Shown here: positions 54,081 through 63,165 of the stretch, one piece after another
How positions within the stretch are numbered: the stretch's first letter is position 1
Layout: the number at the start of each line of letters is the position of its first letter
NCBI GenBank assembly: GCA_030844895.1
Contig: CM061226.1
Span: 42,726,238-42,790,237 of the forward strand
Direction: 5' to 3'
DNA length: 64,000 nucleotides
From: Ambrosia x helenae
Lineage: Eukaryota > Streptophyta > Magnoliopsida > Asterales > Asteraceae
Program-made: the position numbers and the translations under genes
Notes under the pieces: generated by a model
The model's database searches: none
The model's input: the letters and a program-made list of their open reading frames with translations, nothing else
What the model was told of the DNA's origin: nothing

Positions 54081-54441
54081 ATGTTGAATAAGCTTATGAA
54101 ACGAGGGCAGCGTAAGCCCTCTAAAACCGATACCGAAGTGTCCGGTTCGGTTTCTGTTTCGAATGTTGTTGTGAACCATGCCTCTAGAACTGGAGGTGCG
54201 TCTCAGGCGGTGCTGCCGGATGGTGGTACTGGCGGTGTAGGGAGTGTTTGTTAGGAAGTGTCGTGTGTGTAGTTACGTGTTTGATTTTACGGATACGTTG
54301 AAGGCGGTTAAGGAGAAGGAGATTAAGAGGTTGAATCTAGTGGAGCTTGTTGATTATGTGCAGTCTGGTTCGAGTAAGATTACGGAGGGTAATCAGGAGG
54401 AGATGATTAAGATGATTTCGGTTAATATTTTTAGATGTTGA
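54081..54441 (+). pseudogene. Captured PP2A B' (B56) regulatory subunit fragment
   Basis: An ORF from 54081 (MLNKLMKRGQRKPSKTD, with NVVVNHASR) stops at 54252-54254. The next frame reads FVRKCRVCSYVFDFTDTLKA, VKEKEIKRLNLVELVDYVQS and EEMIKMISVNIFRC. Together these match the N-terminus of plant B'-type PP2A regulatory subunits, in which a short Lys-rich leader precedes the first B56 helices. Part of the natural linker is missing and the frame is broken. Only about 100 of roughly 500 residues are present, and the pieces end before most of the HEAT-like helices. It cannot act as a phosphatase subunit but could give a sense transcript that affects the parent gene. Confidence 0.75.
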
Positions 54442-54518
54442 TGATGAATTGGAAGATTGAGAAGCAGTTAGGAGGAAGGAGGGGAGAAAGGGAGATGGTG
54501 GGAGTGGTCAAAATAGAC

Positions 54519-54562
<44 letters not shown>

Positions 54563-54746
54563 ATACAGATAATATTTGAATTGACAACTTTACCCCTCAG
54601 TTAACTGAGATTGACTAACGGAGTTAGGCTCTTGGACGAAACCAGCAAGAATTTGAAAACTAGTGGAGCCAGTTGAGAAAAAAAAATCTTTTGGATGAAA
54701 CTGGCAAAAAGTGCCAAACCTCAAGGACGAAAATGGCAGTTTACTC

Positions 54747-55144
54747 TTATTTTTGATTCAACTAACAAACTTTTGTGCAGAGAATGTGAAAGAGTAATGC
54801 AGGAAAAGTTCGAGATGAGCGCAATGGGAGAAATGCATTTTTCCCTCGGCTTGCAGGTGGATCAATTACCAAGAGGCATCTTCATCCATCAGACGAAATA
54901 CATATCTGAAGTCTTGAGCCGGTTCCAGATGGAAGATTCCAAGCCTATGGATACCCCGATACAACCTAATCACGGGATTGGTGTTGACGCTAAGAAGGAG
55001 CTCATTGATCCATTCACTTCTCGAGCCATTGTCGGGTCGTTGATGTATCTTACTGCATCTCGTCCAGATATTATGTTCGCTACATGTCTCTGTGCACGAT
55101 TCCAATCGAAGCCGAAACAGAGTAATCTAATAGATGTCAAATGA
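54747..55144 (+). pseudogene. Copia B reverse transcriptase, second part
   Basis: Directly after the Pack-MULE: IFDSTNKLLCRECERVMQ, KFEMSAMGEMHFSLGLQVDQ, QTKYISEVLSRFQMEDSKPM and YLTASRPDIMFATCLCARF, continuous with YVDDIIF at 53155. It ends at a TGA in DVK*ILRHLKG. Confidence 0.85.
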
Positions 55145-55681
55145 ATCCTTAGACATCTGAAGGGTTGTCCGTCGAGAGGACTTTGGTACCCTAATGATGA
55201 TAATTTTGACTTTGGTGCTTTCAGTGATGCAGATTTTGGTGTCTGTGATAAAGACAGTAAATCCACAACGGCTGGATGTCAATTCTTTGGGAGCAGGCTC
55301 GTGACCTGGCAGTGTAAGAAGCAAACAGCGGTCGCTCTATCTACTTGTGAAGCAGAATATGTAGCAGCTTCTAGTTGTTGTTCACAGATTCTGTGGATTC
55401 AACAGCAGATGCGCGATTACGGTTTGCGGTATCTTAAAACCCCAATTTATTGTGATAATGAAGCTGCCATAGCACTCACGAAAGACATGAACAATCACTC
55501 TAAGGCTAAGCATATCCGGATTAAGTACCACTTTATCCGTGATTGTTATGCTAAAGGGTTGATTGACATGGTCAAAATCCACACTGATTACGAACGGGCT
55601 AATCTTTTTGCCAAAGCTATTGATAGATCGAGATTTGAATTTTTATTAAAAGCTAATGGTGTAAAAGAGAAACAAGACTGA
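55145..55681 (+). pseudogene. Copia B RNase H
   Basis: ILRHLKGCPSRGLWYPNDDN, FSDADFGVCDKDSKSTTAGC, then 126 open codons with QCKKQTAVALSTCEAEYVAA, YCDNEAAIALTKD, KHIRIKYHFIRDC and ANGVKEKQD*. It ends exactly like copia C. Confidence 0.87.
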
Positions 55682-57389
55682 TCGTCACCTCAGTTTATCA
55701 CTTTATTTTAGTTTTTACTGTTTTTCAGAAAAATCAAAAAACCAAAAATATGTTTTACATTTTATGGGGAGTCTTTACTTTCAGAAAAACCAAAAACATT
55801 GAAAAGGCCAAAAAGCCACAAAAATCAGAAAAACCCAAAATGATTTTCCAGGATAAAAAGAGGAAATGATAGTACATCAGTGGGGATCTAACGCATGCTA
55901 AAGATTTGAAATGTTTTATAAGGCGTGTATTGAATCTGTGTGATGTGCTGGTAGGCTTTGTAGACCTATTACTGCGTGTCTGATACATACATATCAAACG
56001 ATTTGTTATGTGGATGGACATCTCATGGGCATATGGTCTTAGTACTGTAATTTCATTTGATAGGGTTTGTACAAAATTCGGAGGTTTCAGGTCGTTATGT
56101 TATTAGTTATCTAGGGATAGCCTATCTGATCTTCTGTCGTAAGGTTTTACGGATCTAGATCAGACAGGGTATCTTTATAAAAGAGCTTTAATGCCAAAAC
56201 CTAAAGTTACTTTTAATGATAATAAACACTAAAGATCAACGGTGTGATCAGATTTCTCAAAAACTGATATGATCCTCTTACCGGAAATCACAAATCATTT
56301 ACTGCTTTGTGTTTACATTACTGCATTTTACATTTTATTGTCAAAATATCAAAAACCCAAAAAGATTTTAGGTGTGTTTTAACAAAAATTTCAGAAAATC
56401 CAAAAGATTTTACATTTCTGATTTATTTTTGATAACCGATGGTGATTGATGGTGATTTTCTGAAGTTTGACAGACCATTTGAGTTTTGTGAGATTTAAAT
56501 GCAAAATGATGAATGTTTGAAGGTTAAAATGTGTGAAAAAGTTTAAACGGGATTCGATTTTGAGATTTGGTAAAAATTTTAGTTTTTCTAAATGCTCATT
56601 CGCCCCTTCGGTGGGTCGGAGGTGCATTTGAAGCTACATTCGAACCTTTTATTAAAGTCGAATGAGAGTGTTTAAATGAAAATTCTTCATTCGAACCCTT
56701 CATCTTACATTCGAGCCTTTCATTAGGGTCGAACGTAGCCATCTATATAAAGCCTGATCTTCATTCGAACTCTCATTTGAAAAATTTTCAAATTTCTGAT
56801 TTGGGGAGGAGATTTTGATTTTGATTTCTAGACATTACCATTGTGTTCCTAAGCCTTTACTGATCATTTTGATATAAAATTTACAGGTAATCATTGAATA
56901 ATCATGTCAAAATCATTGAAATGGAATGATTTGAATCAATTGATCATTGAGATAGTGTTTTCGTTAGTTACGGGGAGAATGATCCAAAATCTGGGTTAAT
57001 AACATAGTATTTGACAGAATTGATTGATCAAACCCTTCAAACCCTAGATTTTGATTCAAAACTAACTAAAACAGGTTGAAAATTAAATTTGATAGTTAGG
57101 TTATGTTTATCGACCATATTAGGTTGAACACATACAAAAATTTGATGTTGTTTATGGTCAGAAAGATTTTTGATAATTTTGATGAAGAACAGTCACATTT
57201 GAAGGTAGTTCTTTTGGTCGAATGAACAATTTTTCAATTATTTTCTACATTCGAACCAAATTTCTACATTTGAACCTCGTGATTTCTTTATTCGAACCCA
57301 CGGTGGGGTCGAAGGAAGACTTCTTGACCAAAATTTCAAATTTTGTCTAATTTTGATGAATTTTCATGTTTTTGTTTTGCAGATTTCAA
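55682..57389 (+). other. Spacer between copia B RNase H and 3' ORF
   Basis: Non-coding. It parallels the spacer of copia C in reverse complement, for example ATGTATGTATCAG and CCTCCGAATTTTG boxes. Diverged TTCGACC-type motifs cluster at 56590-56790 and 57200-57310. It ends in TTTTTGTTTTGCAG, an acceptor-like site at 57370-57382, just before the ATG at 57390. Confidence 0.65.
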
Positions 57390-58377
57390 ATGGCTGAACA
57401 ACAGAATCCAGAAAAACAGGTTGCTGAACAGGAGAAACCACAGGAGAAGGAATTAATATTCGAAGCTGGTCATAATTGTTGTGCGTTCATCGGCGAAGTC
57501 AAACAACATGAAGCTTTTGCCGGGATCGTGGAATTTCTCAGACGTTGCAGAGTACTTTTATGCTATTGCTACTCCGATTTCGATTTATAGAGATCATCAA
57601 GTTGAATTTTGGAAGAGTGTTGTCATAGAATTTTGGGACAACAAGACGGCGATTAGAAGCAAGATTCAAGGAGAGTTGGTGCTAATTACTGAAGAAGATA
57701 TTCGGGAAGCACTGGATTTGAAGGATTCTCCTACTAATCCGAGGAAGTTGTCATGGATTGATCAAAGAGTATGCTTTCTCAGGATGAAGTACAACGGTCC
57801 TATCACTGACGGTTTACTGCACAAGGCGAAGCTGTGTCCATAGTTCAAATATCTTGCATATGTGATTCTACATGTTTTCGGACCAGTTCATGGTGGATAT
57901 GATGTGATGAGTAGTAGTATTAGTTCGTTGATGGTTGCTTTAGTGTTGAATAAACCATTCAACGTATCTGGGATGGTTTTTGATCACATGTTGGAGGTGC
58001 TGAAAGGATTGAAGGCTGATAAGTTTTTGATGTATCCAAGGTTTCTACAAATGATCTTTGACAGGAAGTATCCGAATGTGAGAAAAGATCCAAAGGAGAT
58101 TCTAGTTCAGCATCACATGAACTTGAGTACGCTAAGCAGAATGAAAGCGTATAAGGGTGTTCCAGAGAATGAGAGACCACCTCACAAGAACTTATTTGGT
58201 CATTTCATTAATCCGGGTTACAAGAATCCAGGTAATAACAAAGCTAGAAATGATGGAAGTGAGTCTAATACTGATAATCCATTACATCCAGTGGATCCTG
58301 AAGCAAAGAGAAAGAAACAGGTGATTAAAAAATCTGCAAAATCTGGAAAGGGTAAAGCTAAGGTTGGAAGATTTTGA
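57390..58377 (+). pseudogene. Copia B 3' ORF, N-terminal part
   Basis: Starts MAEQQNPEKQVAEQEKPQ. The conserved domain has EAGHNCCAFIGEVKQHEAFA, YAIATPISIYRDHQVEFWKS and LVLITEEDIREALDL; the parts lie in two frames because of an indel near 57550. After a TAG at 57841 (copia C has CAG) it continues GGYDVMSSSISSLMVALVLN, RPPHKNLFGHFINPGY and a basic KRKKQVIKKSAKSGKGKAK tract. The function is unknown. It is shared with copia C and, distantly, copia A. Confidence 0.75.
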
Positions 58378-59228
58378 TTTTGTTGGATCTCATGTTGCTG
58401 TGGGAAAGATTCTTAAGCCGAAGTTCAAATCAATGGCTAAGAAGTCTAATCCAAAGCAGAAGAGAGATAGGGAGATAGAGATACTGGTTGCAGGAAAGAA
58501 AGTTCCTGAGATTGGAAGCTCGAAAGCTGCCACACCTGTGACATCCCAGTAGCTAAGAAAACGAAGAAATTTGTAGCACAAACGTTAGTTAATCTTCTTG
58601 CAGATTTTGAGGCTACTTTGGAAAATGTGTTGAGGAAGTTTCAGAAAAAGAAATCTCCTGTTGCTGAGGTGTCTACACCTCAGGTTACTATGTCTGGCGA
58701 CGTGATGGATGTAGTTAATCAAAAGATTGTTGATATGATGAAATTGTTTAACCAGCAACACCAGGAGATAGAACAGTTAAAAAAAATGAGAAGAAGATGT
58801 TAGAAGTTGTTGTATCTTCTCAAAAAAGTCAAGAAGAATTGGAAGGAAAGATCAAACAACTTCAAGAAGAAAATCAGAAGCTGTTAGAGCATGAAAAGAG
58901 AAATACTCGAAGAATCATAACTCTACGGATTGAGAACAAAAAGATGGGAACAAACAACAGAAGTATGAGGAAGTTGATTGATGAGTTGTATGAGAAAGCT
59001 CCACAACTGAAAGCTGAAGAAGAGGATAAAGAACCAGAGGAAGAACATGTTGACTGTTCTGGTGAAGGTTCTGATGATAATAGTTCTGCTGCTGATGATG
59101 ATGATACGGATAAGTATCGATATGAGAAGAGGGAATCTGATAAGAAGGATGCAGGTGAATCAAGTTCGAAGAAAGCGCCTGGTGGAAATACTGATGGTGA
59201 TAGTATTTTCTGGACTGACAAAATATGA
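58378..59228 (+). pseudogene. Copia B 3' ORF, coiled-coil part
   Basis: Frames at 58364-58552, 58618-58803 and 58797-59228 give KSNPKQKRDREIEILVAGKK, MENVLRKFQKKKSPVAEVST, DVVNQKIVDMMKLFNQQHQE, a heptad-rich coiled coil and an acidic Asp-rich tract (DDNSSAADDDDTDKY). It aligns with copia C 23038-23655. At least two frame breaks. Confidence 0.7.
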
Positions 59229-59451
59229 GCCTTATAAGATGAAGACAAAAATCAATATCGTCAGATGTTGACTCAGAAAGTTTGGACGATCGAGTTAACT
59301 GGAAAATTTCCAAAGATATTTGAATCTGATGATATGAAGTATGAGTTCGAATATAATGATCCTGATCTAGAGGATGGAGAAGTTTCTGCAGCTGTTGCCA
59401 ATGAAATTCTTGAAGGATTGGCAAAAACAAGTTGGTAAAACTCTTGAATAA
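59229..59451 (+). other. Linker in the copia B 3' ORF
   Basis: Readable in pieces (LTQKVWTIELTGKFPKIFES, AVANEILEGLAKTSW) before the long C-terminal ORF, so probably coding once. The frame is broken by a stop near 59437. Confidence 0.45.
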
Positions 59452-60399
59452 TTGATGAATGATAATCAACTTCCAAACATTCCTGAAAAAGAAGCTGGAA
59501 ATCATTCTGATGATAGAGATACACCTGTGTTTAAGGATGTTGAGATAGAGGATATGACAAGTGAAGAATATCCTGAATACTTTAAAGACAAACAGGATGA
59601 TGCATTTCCTGAATTTACTGAAGAAGTGTTGGAACAGGCTGAGAAACTTGCTAAGAAAAAGAGTAAAACATTTGTTGATGAAGTCTTCAAGAATACTGAT
59701 AATCGGAAGCCGAATGTTAAACAGTATGATGATCTAAAAAGTTTGTTGAGAAGGCTTAAAGAGAAAGAAGCTAACCGACCCAAGACTGAAGTTCAGGGTA
59801 GTTTCTATAAGTATCACAACGAGCTGTTTAAAGGCAAAGCTCTTGGTTGGAAATATCTAAGACAATTACGGTGCGTTGCAGTGAAGTGGGAGAGAGGAAT
59901 TCTGTACTTTCACAGATTTCATGATATCAAGACGCTACCGTACTGGGTTGTGTGTGATATCTGCAGACACACTATGACTGGTGCAACTGTTAACAATCAT
60001 GCAGTTGGATACTTTGCAGATCGTATGGCTAGAGAAAGCAGAACAAGATGGGATGTGTTCAGGCCGCGATATCCTATCAGGATAGTTCATAAAAAGATTG
60101 ATCCGATTACTGGGCTGAACAAGGTTACCTTGAAGTACAAACCACCGACAGTGTTGAAGCAAATTCCATTGATGCCTATTCAACAACACTTCAGCAAAGA
60201 ATTCGTCATGTGGTATTATGATTGGAGAACCGCAGAAGCCGTCATGTTATTGAAGGATAAAAGGGGAGAATATAAGAAGATCCATATTTTTGATCCCATG
60301 TGGTTGATAAATTGTTCGTATGAAGATATAATCATGCTGTATTACAATCCGATATACTGTGAGGAGAAGGATCGTGAACAAGTGATGAAATACCTGTAA
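59452..60399 (+). CDS. Copia B 3' ORF, C-terminal domain
   Basis: 315 open codons. The first ~110 residues are acidic and helical (DVEIEDMTSEEYPEYFKDKQ). From about residue 115 a conserved-looking domain reads QGSFYKYHNELFKGKALGWK, LRCVAVKWERGILYFHRFHD, LPYWVVCDICRHTMTG, MPIQQHFSKEFVMWYYDWRT and HIFDPMWLINCSYEDIIMLY. The stop codon comes from the inserted LTR at 60395 (MKYL*), so the natural end is lost. No signal peptide or membrane helix is seen. The aromatic-rich domain matches no named family that I recognise. Confidence 0.65.
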   Translation: MMNDNQLPNIPEKEAGNHSDDRDTPVFKDVEIEDMTSEEYPEYFKDKQDDAFPEFTEEVLEQAEKLAKKKSKTFVDEVFKNTDNRKPNVKQYDDLKSLLRRLKEKEANRPKTEVQGSFYKYHNELFKGKALGWKYLRQLRCVAVKWERGILYFHRFHDIKTLPYWVVCDICRHTMTGATVNNHAVGYFADRMARESRTRWDVFRPRYPIRIVHKKIDPITGLNKVTLKYKPPTVLKQIPLMPIQQHFSKEFVMWYYDWRTAEAVMLLKDKRGEYKKIHIFDPMWLINCSYEDIIMLYYNPIYCEEKDREQVMKYL

Positions 60400-61709
60400 C
60401 ACCCCAACCGATGGCGGAAACATCGGGATGTCACGTATTGATGATTGTTCAGTAGCTCATGGTGAATAATAAATTTCATTAAATAATTTAAGTAAGTTAC
60501 ATACAATTGTTCTAAAAATTTGTACATCAAATTGAATAAACTATGCAAATATCTTCAAGCATCAATTCAAATCTCCAAGCAAGTAGAACCTGAAACATGT
60601 TAAGTTGAAAATGTTTTGGGTCAACAAAAGTTGGTGAGAATTACATAGGTTTTGATAATCGAATAAAATTGTTGTGCAATTCATGTGTCATGGCAATCTA
60701 GTCCATATGCGAAAACATACTAGAAGTAAATCGAGTGCATAATCAACCTTGTGACTGTTGTATTGTGGTACATCCCATACGCTCATGGTTCACTCGTTTA
60801 TATTGCAGTAACAAACACCCACGTAACCTTTGTAGGAGGCACGTATCCGGGTGGGATTGTCAGTCCAATAGATCTATCAATGTATACCGTTTGGCTGATG
60901 AATGTTTATGCTAGAATTGTGCTTACCCTAGTCATGTTCAAGACATAATGCAACATAGAGATACACATAGACACATTGATGATTGAATTGCATAAATAAT
61001 GTTGTAACATGTTTCACCCCAAAAATGGTGATAAATAGAAAAGGGGCTATGTAAAACTCACCTTAGCAAAATGTTATGTCTTGTAAAAAAATAGAATAAT
61101 GTGTTGTGAATGTATGCGAGGCGAATCCCAAAGACTCAACAACGTAGCTAGTCCAAATTGAAGAAAACGAAAAAGAAAGAATATCATGCTTCCAATTCGC
61201 CAATTACAAGAGCTTATAATCAAAGCTTCAATTGTAGAAGTAATAGACTATAGAAGAAAGGTATGAGGGAAAGTTTAATCGGATTGAAACAATCGATTTA
61301 GAGGTGCAAAGTATAATGGGTCATAGGTGGGTTTTTATACTAGTTTTGGAGTCAATTAGCCATTAAAATTGGTCAACACCATAAAGTAAGGTTTTATGAT
61401 GAATTGACTATTTGACTAAGACTTTGACTGTTTGACTAAGACTTTGACTAGGACTTTGACTATTTGACTCAAGGCTTTATTTAAAAAAAAAAAAATCTTG
61501 TATGTGAAAAAAAAAATTAGAATCATATTATTATTATTATTATTTATATACATTTATGTATGTATATAAGTTGTGAGTTAGGATAAATAAAGACTTAGAC
61601 ACATTTGTATAATATTAATGATAAAGGTGTAATAAAATATATATATATATATATATATATAAGGGCTTTTTATGTATTAAAATTTTGGGGAAAATTTTGC
61701 GATGTTACA
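60395..61709 (-). repeat. 3' LTR of the gag-deleted element
   Basis: 1315 bp, TGTAACACC...GATGTTACA. The first ~650 bp resemble the other LTRs of the family. The tRNA-like modules and leader hairpin are absent, which explains the shorter length. A TATA-like minus-strand TATAAAAA lies at 61333-61340 and a TA run at about 61638-61661. Confidence 0.88.
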
Positions 61710-61724
61710 GTCTCCCCTACTTTT
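61710..61724 (-). other. Polypurine tract of the gag-deleted element
   Basis: Minus-strand AAAAGTAGGGGAGAC abutting the LTR, identical to the chromovirus tract. Confidence 0.85.
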
Positions 61725-63149
61725 GGAAACTTCGTCCCGAAGTTTATTGAAAACACAGGGTTGAAGGTGATTGGGTAGAAATTAGGACAAGGGTGGTTTG
61801 GGAAGTTTCGAGTTAAGGCATGACATAAATTTATAGGTAACAGAATAAACTGTTTCGAATAATTTGGGTAAGAGTTTTGATATGTGTGAGTTTTAAGGGT
61901 TGGATTAGGTTCATCTGAAATAGCAAGAAGAATAAGAATATTAAGTTTTAGGACTCCTAAAAGAAATGCATGAGTTGATTGACTATAGAAAGACTAAATG
62001 AACTTCCAGGTAACTAGAGTTTATAATTGGTTATTTACTGAAAACCTTGATAGAATTTCACACTACCTTAACGTACCTGTAAATTCATGATTACGTTCCG
62101 GACCGCAATCACCAATTTACCTTACATTAAAGTTTTGCGTCCTTCTATATCTCCACCGATTGTTGAGCAGGTCCGATAGCCTCCACCAGTCGTGGAGTAG
62201 GTTGTAGGGCCTCTCCCGACTGTTGAAAAGACATAATGACTTCTACCAATCGTCTGAGTAGGTTCGATAGCCTCCACCAGTCGTGGAGCAGGTTGTAGGG
62301 CCTCTCCCGACTGTTGAAAAGGCATGATGACCTCTATTAAGTGCAGCATTTATTATACACATAGGTTGCAAATTGATAACATGTTTATGCAAGCAAGTAT
62401 AACAAGCACAGTATATGAGTTGTAGTTGTATAGATTTATATAATTAGTTCACATTCAAACAATCATGCACCATGTAACAACTTTCAGACAAATATTTTAT
62501 TACTTGAATCAAATAGCGTCAATACATAGAATAAAAGCAACCAATAGTCAAATGGTGAGACTTGCGTTTAGGTAGCTGGAGGATCTTGATCTCTGTTTAG
62601 TTTAGGGCATCGGTTACGGAAGTGATTTGGGTAATGAATGTTCAATAAGATATGGGTTGAATGAAGGACAATGAGGTAATATAAGGAATGTAATCATTTA
62701 TTCATTTAATTAAAACGAAAACGTTGACTTATCAAAGATTCTAAATTCTAATAACATATGAAGACATGCTTTAGCCTATAAGTGAACACTCATCCCGAGA
62801 ATTCCCAGGTAGGCATCCGGGTCCCTCGTCTGATTGGGATATATGCGCAATGCCATCCTAGACAGAAGACTCAGAATACAGGCGTTCACCCTTCCAGATT
62901 GCACGTGTTCGTTATTAAAATCTAGAACTTCGACGAGATCTCAAGGTGGTTCAGGCTAAACCTGAGGATTTTGTCCTATTAGTCTAAGAGTAGATCCAAT
63001 GGTGGAGAGCAACCTTCTTGTAAGGATGAAAGTAGGGATAAGAAGTAGGAGGGAGATAGAGAATGGCAAGTAAAAGAAGCAAATACTGGTTATAATCCTA
63101 TGGTTATAGACTAGATTATTTTTCTAATAACCTAATTCCCTATAACCAT
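61725..63149 (-). other. Internal region of the gag-deleted element
   Basis: Contains the 3' region with a ~105-bp tandem repeat (62145-62340), a scrap matching the last ~70 bases of gag (62560-62630), an abrupt jump to the sequence just upstream of the gag ATG (62631 on), and the conserved leader block (62775-62965). About 1.15 kb of gag is missing at the jump. The 75-aa ORF at 62122-62349 is only the translation of the tandem repeat. Confidence 0.75.
62145..62340. repeat. Two-copy ~105-bp tandem repeat
   Basis: Two direct copies containing GATAGCCTCCACCAGTCGTGG, AGGGCCTCTCCCGACTGTTG and TGACCTCTACCAATCGT-like segments. The TR-GAG 3' region at 5040-5145 has a single, more diverged copy. Confidence 0.75.
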
Positions 63150-63162
63150 GGCTCTGATACCA
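63150..63162 (-). other. Primer binding site of the gag-deleted element
   Basis: Minus-strand TGGTATCAGAGCC next to the LTR at 63166, initiator-Met type. Confidence 0.88.
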
Positions 63163-63165
63163 ATC

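Larger units (their letters stand above)
53156..54746. mobile_element. Pack-MULE (Mutator-like transposon with captured gene fragment)
   Basis: 1591 bp with 115-bp near-perfect terminal inverted repeats (53156-53270 and 54632-54746, tip GAGTAAACTGCCATTTTCG). It is flanked by a perfect 9-bp target duplication TTATTTTTG (53147-53155 and 54747-54755). Long terminal repeats and a 9-bp duplication are the signature of Mutator-like elements. No transposase is present. The interior holds a piece of a plant PP2A B' regulatory subunit gene. A TTA microsatellite lies at about 54520-54562. Confidence 0.92.
48341..60394 (+). mobile_element. Copia element B (Sirevirus-like), 5' truncated
   Basis: Starts inside Gag (RTIIPIS, matching copia C at about 42115) and runs through protease, integrase, RT, RNase H and a ~1.7-kb spacer to a three-part 3' ORF. 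The RT is split by a Pack-MULE and the 3' ORF by the LTR at 60395. It is closely related to copia C in pol. Many stops and frameshifts; no LTR of its own in the window. Confidence 0.85.

Noticed and set aside
54081..54441. Functional host PP2A gene
   Set aside because: Only the N-terminal piece is present, the frame is broken, and it lies between Mutator-type terminal repeats. It is a captured fragment.
60751..60948. 65-codon ORF repeated at 63522-63719
   Set aside because: Same cause: LTR duplication. It also spans the non-coding boxes shared with other LTRs.
62122..62349. Repeat protein of 75 codons
   Set aside because: It is the translation of a two-copy 105-bp DNA repeat in the 3' region of a gag-deleted element; not conserved in the TR-GAG copy.
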